From the NCBI GenBank assembly GCA_030272585.1, contig BSYQ01000007.1, positions 5,832,001 to 5,896,000 on the forward strand: a stretch of DNA of 64,000 bases, in the 5' to 3' direction. Source of the DNA: Bryopsis sp. KO-2023. Lineage: Eukaryota > Chlorophyta > Ulvophyceae > Bryopsidales > Bryopsidaceae. Position 1 is the first letter of the stretch. Each line of letters starts with the position of its first letter. A model generated the notes under the pieces. The model searched no databases and had not been told where the DNA came from. It saw only the letters and a list, made by a program, of their open reading frames with translations. This document shows positions 54,910 through 64,000 of the stretch, one piece after another. The position numbers were made by a program, and so were the translations under genes.

Positions 54910-57050
54910 ATGAAGGTGTTGATCGTCGCGATGCTGGGGCTGTTGGTGGTGGAGGCTCGATCGTTCAAAGACGCGATCGAGGTTCAGCCGGACACGTGCA
55001 CGGTTTATGGCTTCGAGATCGATATGTTCGAGTCATTCGAATTGCTCTTGGACGTCTCCGATTACAATTGCTCAGCCGCCGATAATTTAATGTAACACAG
55101 TGAACAGAGCATGCAATTTAAGTAAATTTTGTTTTAAGATAATAAAAATTCTAATGTAATGTAAGGATTTATTCTTTTGTGGCCACCAGTTTAGCATTGT
55201 GCTGCATGCCATAGTTCTTCATAGGGGGGTTGCAATCTGGTACAATCAAGCAGGTGGGGTTTTGCCCAGCTCTGCAAATTTTGATGTGCATGCATTGATC
55301 AGAATGGAAACATCATGATGTCGAGAAGATTGCCCATTTTTTTTAAGAGATTTCTGGTTGGTTGGTTATGTTCACTTCAGGATGCTCTCAAAAGCATTCT
55401 TTCCTGGAGAATGCGTCCTGGAAGCCGACTATGAGGGATGTCTTCTTGGACCTTTTGATTATCCATCAGAATCCATCTGCAACTACGTAGGTGGAAGGCA
55501 ACCTTTCTGAATTTGCTCCCTAGTCCGTTTTTTTCAAATTCATCTCTTTAAAAAAAAACAATGTAGAAGCTTTGCACGGGTCCGATCAAGCTGCTAGTCC
55601 AATTTTATTCTCTTTTTTTTTTTGACATTTTTTTGGAAGTATCCTTTTTTCCTTGCTCAGAAACAGAAATTGGCACTTTGCAAGCATCTCAGGAAAGAAT
55701 CCATCTCTTCAATTTTGGACAAACGTTCACCACATTTTATCATTCCTGTGCAGTGGGAAGAGGTCCAGCACTTTCCTTTCAAAGGGAATGTGAATGGAAC
55801 CTTGATGTTCGTTGGAGGGGGTAAGCACAGTGTTGAACCGTTGAATTAGTATGAAAAGCATATGGCCTTTGGTTTGATCAGATTTTCTCCTCCTTTCTTG
55901 ACTTAATAAGGAAATCGAGTTTCCCCTCCCCCTCAATATCTTCAATTGTTGTTTTTTTCCGCAGTATGTTATGTCACGTTGAAGGGGGATTAAGCCCAAG
56001 AGAATTGCAGAAATGACTAAACATATTGCAACTAAGGATTCATCCAAAATTAATGGTGTGCGTATGAATGAATTTTCGTGAAACGTCATGGCTTACAGGA
56101 CAAACCTGCATGACAAAGCGACACTACTCATTTGGATTTCGATCGGATTGCGATGCGAACGGAACCGTGGAATTCAAGGTAAGAATATTGTATTCAGAAA
56201 GAAAAAAAAATCATAACAAGCAAAAAAATATTAAAACAAAAAACTTCAATGAGCCCCAGTCAGTTTTTGTTAAAGTTGTTTTACTTGATTCACACAACAG
56301 TGATTATTTACACAATCGGTTATGTCAACAATTTATTCTGAAACTCTTAAAATTGGTTCTTACAAATTGGTTCTAATCTCATTCACAGTGTAAAAGAATT
56401 AAATATTCTTGTTTGCTGCTTTTTTTGACACAGGTCGTAAAGTCTGTTCTGCCTGAAGCAGAAAGAGAGCGCTGCGAGCTGAAAAAGAGTGACGTGCCTG
56501 TGATATTGGTTTTTGAATTACTTGCCCTTGGTGGTGGAATACTCTTGTGCATGCTGGTCGTTGTGATCATCTGTGTGTGTTGTTCCTGCTGCCCTTGTAG
56601 CATAAAGGTATACAGTGTTTTGTTCATTTCCGACTTTTCCTGAAAGCATCACATGTGCAAAAACTCCTACCAGAAAAAGAGAAAAAGAATGAGATTATCA
56701 AAGTTTCAGACAATGGAATATATGGGCTGAAAATGAGAATAGGTCCAAGAATGCCATGGTTTTCTGAATCTTGTCCACAGGTGATAAACCAATGTTGATT
56801 CGCTTGGTCCAAGTTCCTGGTTTTTGTTTAGCTTTTGAATTTGAAGGCAAAGAAAGATTTTGAGCTAAAATTGCAATGTGTGGGAAAATATGGATGCAAT
56901 CCACGTTGCAGTTTGTTGTCATGAAGGACTTACTTTACTTTTTTTTTTCAACTCGTTGCTCCATTGCAGAAAAATGAAATTCACAAGGAACCAGTGCCAA
57001 CCTTATCAGACCTTTTGCTTTCCTCGAAGAAACATTATGACGAAGTCTGA
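54910..57050 (+). CDS. Type I single-pass membrane protein with Cys-rich juxtamembrane segment, unknown
   Basis: Six exons in phase: 54910-55091, 55381-55486, 55661-55820, 56099-56178, 56434-56607 and 56970-57050, giving 260 residues. A signal peptide (MKVLIVAMLGLLVVEA) is followed by an ectodomain of about 170 residues with around nine cysteines (for example CTVYGFEIDMFESFELLL, GECVLEADYEGCLLGPF, QTCMTKRHYSFGFRSDCDA) and one NGT sequon in each of exons 3 and 4. One membrane helix (VFELLALGGGILLCMLVVVI) runs into CVCCSCCPC, a likely palmitoylation cluster. The cytosolic tail of about 26 residues ends in HYDEV. I do not recognise the family. It lies 1.3 kb upstream of the P2X-like channel in the same orientation, but nothing in the sequence proves a functional link. 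Confidence 0.65.
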
Positions 57051-58327
57051 GCTGCATTTTGCCAACTTTCATTTTATTTTTTCCCCTCATGTTTTGAGTG
57101 CGTGCATAACTCGGGTCTGTGCACGCAGCCGATTAGTTTCTGATTCTTAAAACGGTTTTGTTCGTTTCCCTCTTTCTTTTGGCTGCACTTTATGATCAAG
57201 TGTCAAATTAGTAATATCGACCTTCCACCGAAGAAGACAGGAAACAGAAAACAAAAAGATGACTGATTGGAAACTTGGGTTTTTTAAAAGGGGCAGGAAT
57301 CCATGCAGACCATTTTCCCGGTGTGCTGTGGGAGGGAAAATCGAAAGAACGAAAAACAGTAGAACTGGGAAGAAAATTGATGCTCAATTGTGTATTTGAT
57401 AGTTTTGGAGGGTGATTTGTTTCTGTGTACAGGGAACTGGATTTTGCTAGTGGAAAGATGGAATGTCATTTAGTTTCCAGCTGTAAAAAGATTGTCAGCC
57501 CACCCATCCGACGTTGCCAAACTGGTCCTTTGGATTTTGAATATCTGGATGGTGGCTTGTGCTAGTTCACATAGTCAATGACCAATTTTGGGAAGTGCAG
57601 GGTTTTCTCTCCACAAAGTTGACAAAGTTTTCTCAGCAGGTGGGAATATTTGATGCATTTCCACTGATAATCGTCTGAATGCGACCATTGAACACTCCAG
57701 TCTTTTGAGCTAAAACAACAGTGACCATAAAAATCACACACTCACTTCACATCAACCCTTGCCACTATCCAGACACTCATAATCGCCACATCCACCCAAC
57801 AGCCTTAAATTTTTGGATGTACGCCCTGGATGTCCCCCTTCCCCCCACCAGAAATTTCCTGTGGCTCACACAACCAATCTTGTGACTTGACATCACCCAG
57901 TTGTGGACACGAGTCCTTGCTTTGGGTGAAAACCAAGTGGATAAACTCACATACACACCAACCAAAAAAGGTGGTGGGTGGTCGTGGTGTTTGTCCGCGA
58001 TCACGTGTCCATAAGAAACGCGCTCCAAGAAACTCCACCACCACGAACTCGAGTTATCTGATGGTCCTAAAAAGGGGGGTAGCGTGCGAACTACCACAAC
58101 CTGGAACGTCTTAGTAATCCATAACTCGAGTACGCTGGTGGCGTAAATCTTATGGTTGTGACAGCGCATTAGTCACGCGCCATAGGGGCAGTGTGTCATA
58201 GGGAATGTGACAGATAGATTAAATATTCCAGCACTTGCTCTTTCTGTCGCTGTTGCCTTCTTGCTTTGGGGTGACAGGGTGCCGCAGGAACGAACGAGCG
58301 AGGGTGTTTTGTTTTCCATTCGGCACG
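57051..58327. other. Intergenic, 1.3 kb, between the type I membrane protein and the P2X-like gene
   Basis: 3' flank of one gene and promoter side of the next. Several short overlapping open frames, none with recognisable content. Confidence 0.5.
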
Positions 58328-61300
58328 ATGTTGCGCCGGTGTGGGGGTTTGTGTGATGCTGCGTGCGGTTTGTTCAATTGGGGGCGGATATGGAATCTCG
58401 CAGCGCCAATGTTTAACTTCACCGCCAGCAAGTTCGTGGTCATCAAGGACTGGCGGCTGGTAAGCGAGAGTCAAGGCCTGGCATCGGTGTCGTCCCGCGA
58501 ATCTTTGGGGTCGTTTCGTCGAAGTCTTAGTTACTCGCGCGCGTGTATTGCCTGTCAACTCACGAAACGAAAGGCGTCTGAACGCTGCCCACTAATTCTT
58601 GATTGACACAGCTCGAGAGGAGTTAGTTTCGTTTCAGCTTTTTGCTGTAGCAGCTTTCCAGCCCAATAGCGCATGTCTTTCTTTCGTGGAACGACGAATA
58701 GTTTGACATAACGATATCTGTATGTTGAACTTTTCTTGTACAGGGTGTCACGCTGCGCGGGCTCCAAGCGGCAATCGTCGTTTATCTGATTTTCAATATC
58801 GTGCTGGAGGCGTCCTATTTGGCCAGAGAGGTGAGCTGGTCGTCACCTTGATATGGGCGGCAATGTGGAGCCTGTGTGCGTAAGCGACTAATTCGACACA
58901 GTTCACGGGTTTGCCGTGCGATGTTCTCTGACGCTTGGGCGTCATGTCGATCTCCCAGATGCACAACGTGGCAGGGCCAACTTCTAAAATTAGAAAATCA
59001 AAAATGCTGAATCTAGCAGTCCTTGAAACATAGTGTTGTTTCTGCAACCCTGAGCACCGAAAAATCTGTCATTTATGGAGGATATAGTCGGGATGCCTGT
59101 TCGAGGAAGGCGCACTCTTTGACACTCTTTGACTCCAGTTGGCAATGATTTTCTGGAAAAGACATTGCATTACTTACAACCCAAATTAGCGTGAGGGTCA
59201 AAACACTTTGATACTAAATTTCTAATGTGGCGAGAATGAGAAATGATGTTTGCCTGCAGATCCCAACTGGTGTTATTTTGGCACACGCACCCAGTAACAA
59301 CCGAGTCCAGGAATTTTCCGATCATTTCGAGGTGATCAGAAAATACATAATGAAGTGCGCCTAGTTTGTTCTCATCAAATGCATGAAATGAAACCACCCA
59401 AAAAGAAGGAAATGCAAAAATAGAAAAATATAATAGTGTGTCTTTCATTTCCTTCCGTAGACTGTGTAGGATGTTTTTATATGTTTATATTTTCAGGCTC
59501 CATTTTTCGTAATCTACGAATTGATTTTTTTTTCTCCCAGATTTTCTTATTCAAGATAGGCAAGGGGGAAGATTGTAACAGCGCCAGTGCTGAAATGAAT
59601 TATTTGAACACTCTGCACACACATATGTATTTTTTTGTTGATGGTTGGCAATGAACTGAAAACTGTGTGTTTTTGTCGTTTCAGTCGATCCAATCGAATA
59701 CTTTACCCTACTGTGATAAACCGGAGGATTACAATTTCAAATGGTCGAATCAAACTTTTGAAGACTTCAAGTGAGTAGATCCTGTGGCAATTTTGAATGA
59801 ACCAAATTTGTAAATTACATTTATGTGTTATACAAAGAATGGGCAAAGGAATGGCAAGTAGAATGGCTGTGTGGTCAATAGCTTTTCGTTGGCCGATATT
59901 TATTGGTTTTTTTTCTGTTTTTCTGCAAACCAGATGTACGATAGTCGACAGCTCAACATTGACCCAGAAGGGTGAAGATGAGGTATGGATTTTCTCAAAC
60001 ATAAAAAAATTGCTTTTCATCGCTGTGATAATGGTCACGATGCCCCTATCCTGTTCTTTATTTTCTTTGTTTTATTTCCTTTATTTACACAACTTTCAAG
60101 AATCGAAAGTATGAATAAATATCCATGCAGAGTCAAAGTAACTTGAAATCATCTTGCAGAACACATTTAACTTCAGATCATTCAAGAAGTGGAGGGCTAC
60201 ATATATATGACGCTTTGGTATTCTCTTTGTTTTGTTTTTTTACAGTACTTCATTACAACATACTTTTCGACGGAGAAAGTGACATATGCGACCAAGGCAG
60301 ATGATGGATCGTGCCCCAAGGCCGGCGATCAAGGGATCCCTAAGGATGCTGAAAAAATATTTGAGAAACTGAATGCTTGCATTTACAGCAGAAAGGAGCA
60401 TCATTTCCCGGTCATCCCAGAAGATGTCACGCTGGTGAGATGTTCTGTTGTGTTTTTGTCTTTTTCTACTACTTTTCAACGGTTTCAATTCATTTTTGCA
60501 GCTTTCTGCATGTACTGAACAATTAAACTTAGGGGGGTTCTCACCAGGAAATCTTTATTGTGATTTTTTTTTTCTCGCTGGTTTGCTCCATTGTGTGGAT
60601 ATGCTGACGAATGAATGCTCATCGTTGTCTTTTTTAAAGGATATCATTCATGGATATATGACTACAAACGCCATCGATAAGTCGGGATCTCTGCCAAGAA
60701 CCATTCTGGTGTCCAAAAACGAGAGCTTGCCCAATCTTGAAATCCCTGGTGAGCATAACTGGGTTTGTTCTTCTGATACCCACTTGTTGAAAACAGAGTG
60801 TCCTTGTTTGTAGATTATGGAGCCTAGATACCAGTCAGATAGTGCAAGGAAGGGGTTTTCAGATTTCAAACTCTGGTGCATGAATTCGCGTTCAAATTCG
60901 CATCAAATTTCCACTAGAATCATGTCCTTGAATGATGTATGAGCTAGATAGCTTGACAAATTACTGAAATTTTGTTCCATTGCAGAAAATAAGGGCCTTC
61001 GGATGACAGTCAAACGTTTGTTGGAATATGCCAACGTTGCTCTGGATAAAGACATCACCGACAACGAAGGAACCAGCGATATGATGGGGGATGCAGATTC
61101 GGAATTTGCTGGCCAGTATCCAAAACCTCGTCTGACTGGAGTGAACCTTGTGCTGGACTTCAGCTACTACCAAAGGAAAATGGCCCCCAAGCCTTACAAG
61201 CGTTCCACAGGGAAGCGTGGCAATGAAATTCTGTGTTTGGTGGAGATTTATCCGCTTTACAGGTGGTCCATGAAGGGTGCTGATATCAGCTTTTTGATGA

Positions 61301-63048
61301 GATCTGCTTCGGACCCTGTTTTCTTGGACAAGGATGGCTTACCGAGTGATTTACCCAAAGGGGAGGTTGTGGCTTCACAGCTGGATATGCGGAGAAATGG
61401 AATCGTGTTATCATTCCAGACGAGAGGTAACTTTTTTCTCTTCTTTTCATGAAATGGGTGCTGCATTTTATTCAGAATCAGGCTACCAATGCATTCAAAT
61501 TTGATCATGTGAGAATTCCATTTGGAACCTGGATTCACTCCAATCAGGTTGGAAAGGAGGGGGGCCAATGCATTTTCCTCCAGATTTTCTGGTGCATTTT
61601 CACCGAGCTCAAATACAACTCATTTGATCTTTCCTTTTTGTGTGCCAGGACTGATTGGAAGGTTCTCCACTTCTGCTTTGATTGCCGCTTTGGTGGCTGG
61701 TTCTGTCATGTTGGGGATTGCTCAAATTTTGGTCACCTTCGTGGCGCTTTACGCTCTGGGACTCAGCTCCCAGCTGTACAGAGAATTCCTCAGGGAATCC
61801 GTGGACTGGCGAAAAGAGTACGCTCGATACGCAGCGCAAGCCTTAGTGGCAGGGTTCGCCTTCATGAGCTACGACAGGGACCATTCAGGAAAGCTGGATC
61901 GAAGGGAGATTTTCAAGGTTTTGAACACCGTGATCGGGCATAGATTGAGCGACGAGAAGGTTGCAGCTCTGACTGACTTTTTGATGAGACAAGGAGAGAC
62001 CGATGATGAGGGAGTGGCCAAGGGCAAATTCGCTGGTGTCGTGGTAAGTCTTGCTTTCCTATTTTGATTCAAAACTTTTTCTTCATGTCAATAGGTTTTG
62101 TCTGACCTATGGATAAATCTGAGTTTGGCAAGAATTTTGTGTACAGTCGGCGGGAACCATCAGTATTGAAGAATGGATCGATATTTTCACCGAAGAAAAG
62201 TGCAACTTGGCTGCCCTCAAGCGTTTGATCGACATGGAGTACACGGAGGAAAAGGACCTTATCAGTCTGAAAAAGATGGCCATGAAGAGGAGCGTGAAGG
62301 ATAGGTCAGCTTCTTCCAGATGTTCTGCCAGTTCAGAGGCCTCGAGCAAGAGGGGCAGCTTTGATTAGATTGCCCACTGATTTATTTTGAAAGTTTTTTT
62401 CTAAACGAGATATATTTGTTTGCTTTTTAGGGCTTTGCCTGCAGATTTGCTGGAATCCTTGGGCATCCCGCTGTTGCAGGACGAAGAAGGCAACCAAGAA
62501 TCTGAAGAGGAATCTGAAGAGGAGATGGACCCTGACTATGTTGAATACACACAAAACAAGAGGCGTTTCTTCCTGGAGTTTTTCCTCTCAAACGACCCCA
62601 AGGTTGGACCTATCCTATCCAGAAAGACCGCTGCCACCAAATTTCCCGAATTCAACGTATTTTCTGCTGGATTTGCCTTTTTCTTGTTTTCTGGCAAGGG
62701 CGATACTAGCACCGCAGGGACAACGAGCCTTATGGCAGTTCTTGTTATATATGTATAGATTTGTCCGATCGACACAAATCAGAGTGTGTATGCATGCGTG
62801 TCTTTTATTGTTGACATGTCCACATTTACATAAACACCCATCGATGTCGTACAGACCCTTGTTCAAAATCCTTTTCGATCCTGTTGCATGAATTTGCTGT
62901 GTTCTTGTTTGTTGTTGAATGAAAGGTTGCTGAACCCTTGCCATCTCCACAAGTGGAACCATCTGGCCATGTTGACATCGACTTTTCTGGGCTGGATGAC
63001 CTTGTTGACAATGACATTCCCACTGGAAAGCCAAAAGATGACGAATAA
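58328..63048 (+). CDS. P2X-receptor-like ion channel with a C-terminal EF-hand and acidic tail
   Basis: Twelve exons in phase: 58328-58459, 58744-58830, 59260-59331, 59685-59770, 59934-59982, 60246-60434, 60640-60748, 60986-61426, 61649-62043, 62147-62304, 62431-62602 and 62926-63048, giving 670 residues, plus an optional 12-base exon at 59497-59508. Before TM1, TASKFVVIKDWRLGVTLRGL fits the P2X pattern T-x-K...G...R, and AAIVVYLIFNIVLEASYL is TM1. A roughly 300-residue ectodomain follows. GIVLSFQTRGLIGRF fits the P2X pre-TM2 G-x-x-G-K/R-F block, then TM2 (LVAGSVMLGIAQILVTFVAL). The cytosolic part has a canonical EF-hand loop DRDHSGKLDRRE (residues 464-475), a degenerate partner around GTISIEEWIDIF, and acidic runs (SEEESEEEMDPD). 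Only about five ectodomain cysteines are seen, versus ten in vertebrate P2X, and I see no K-x-K after TM1, so ATP gating is unproven. The fold-level call rests on both membrane flanks. Confidence 0.72.
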
Positions 63049-64000
63049 ACGGTGAGTGCACTTCGTTGTCTATCCCCCCAAATTCCTTAACAAAGAAAAG
63101 AACCTCTTTGGCAGTGATGACTTCTGAGTATTGTTCACTGTGTGCGGCAAAAACTTCATTCTGTGTGGTTTTGCAGGGCTTTTTTTGACGAAGAATATTG
63201 AAAAAAAACTTTGATGGGACACAGCAGTGTGATGAGTGTCCTGCAAGGGTTGTCTGTTGGGTTTTTTTCAAGTCCTCTGTTTGCAGTTTTTTTATGAAAC
63301 AATATATAATAATAAGTGTCAAGCGATGTCGTTTTGTTTTCGGCCCTCAGTTTTTGATCTGCCGTGTTGGAACTATTTGATCTCAATTTTCTATGTTGGT
63401 GTCCAACACGTGTCTGAAGAGAAGGAAGCCATTTTGAAGGAGGAGGGGGGTCTGCGTACACATAATTTTTTTCTCTTTTCCAAAGTGTTTTTTCCTGGTT
63501 GTTTTTTCCCGGTTGTTTTTTTTCCCCCACAGTGGGGATTTTTTCCAGCAAAATATATTGTGGACTTTTTTTGGGGATAAATTGTTAGAACAGGCAGGAA
63601 TGCTGTGTTTCGGTTTTTCCCTTGTGGAAAAGAATCACTTTGGAAGCCACTTGAGCATCTCAGGAAAACTTTGTGGAGGGGGGGGTGCACGTTTTTTAAG
63701 TGTGCCGGAAGAATTGTCAATATTTGAAGTGAGTTGGCAGCCTGGCTGCAAAAGGGACAAGGATGGGGTCATTAATATCTTTGTAAGAACTGGAATCAAG
63801 AAGGAAAAAAAGTGTTGGTGTCATGTGTATTTTTATGCCATGATTTGGAGGAAATATGTGACCAAGGTGGGAGGGATGAGCAGGTGGCGAAGTCTGTCGG
63901 GTGTTTTAACTATCCAGTTGAAGCAAAAGTTTAACTTCCATGATGTGCAAAACTTTAAGAACCTACAAAATGTCAACTTGGCTCATGGACACTCTGATTG
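63049..64000. other. 3' flank of the P2X-like gene to the window end
   Basis: T-rich with repeated TTTTTTCCC-like tracts near 63485-63545. The right edge has no exon I can support. Confidence 0.45.

Overview
The window is eukaryotic nuclear DNA. Genes are split by GT-AG introns (mostly about 70-400 bases, T-rich before the acceptor), and the products include RNase H2C, a SUN-domain protein, RPS10, ARL1, mitochondrial SHMT and complex I factors. The combination of a P2X-like channel, Slp1-type SUN protein, DUF4239-like membrane protein, short dense introns and moderate GC suggests a unicellular protist or alga rather than an animal, land plant or fungus. No marker here fixes the lineage. All gene models below were built by eye from splice signals, reading-frame phase and family motifs.

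Layout. 0-10 kb: 5' part of a secreted subtilase (-), SUN/Slp1-like protein (-) divergent from RNASEH2C (+), then a seven-exon chromodomain protein (+). 10-19 kb: ABCC transporter (-) divergent from a first Mpv17/PMP22 gene (+). 19.5-32 kb: two nested LTR retrotransposons. The outer one (19463-31968, 5-bp target duplication CCACC) carries a 2A-like ribosome-skipping motif near the start of its Gag frame and an A AAA AAC -1 frameshift site between Gag-protease and Pol. Inside its gag sits an intact Ty3/gypsy chromovirus (20450-27709, target duplication GCTAA). Both LTR pairs look identical, so both insertions are recent. 32-34 kb: a second Mpv17/PMP22 gene with the same exon structure as the first, its start codon 250 bases downstream of the outer 3' LTR.

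35-54 kb is compact and organised as divergent pairs: DUF4239-like (-)/methyltransferase (+), NDUFAF2 (-)/RPS10 (+), unknown basic protein (-)/small unknown (+), NDUFA7-like (-)/ARL1 (+), small two-helix membrane protein (-)/mitochondrial SHMT (+). ARL1 intron 3 holds a 199-bp MITE with TA target duplication. 54-63 kb: a type I membrane protein with a Cys-rich juxtamembrane segment, then a P2X-like channel that continues after TM2 into an EF-hand and a long acidic tail.

Most compelling for follow-up: the P2X-EF-hand protein, possibly together with its membrane-protein neighbour, and the outer retrotransposon, which combines 2A skipping, -1 frameshifting and a possible dUTPase-like module.
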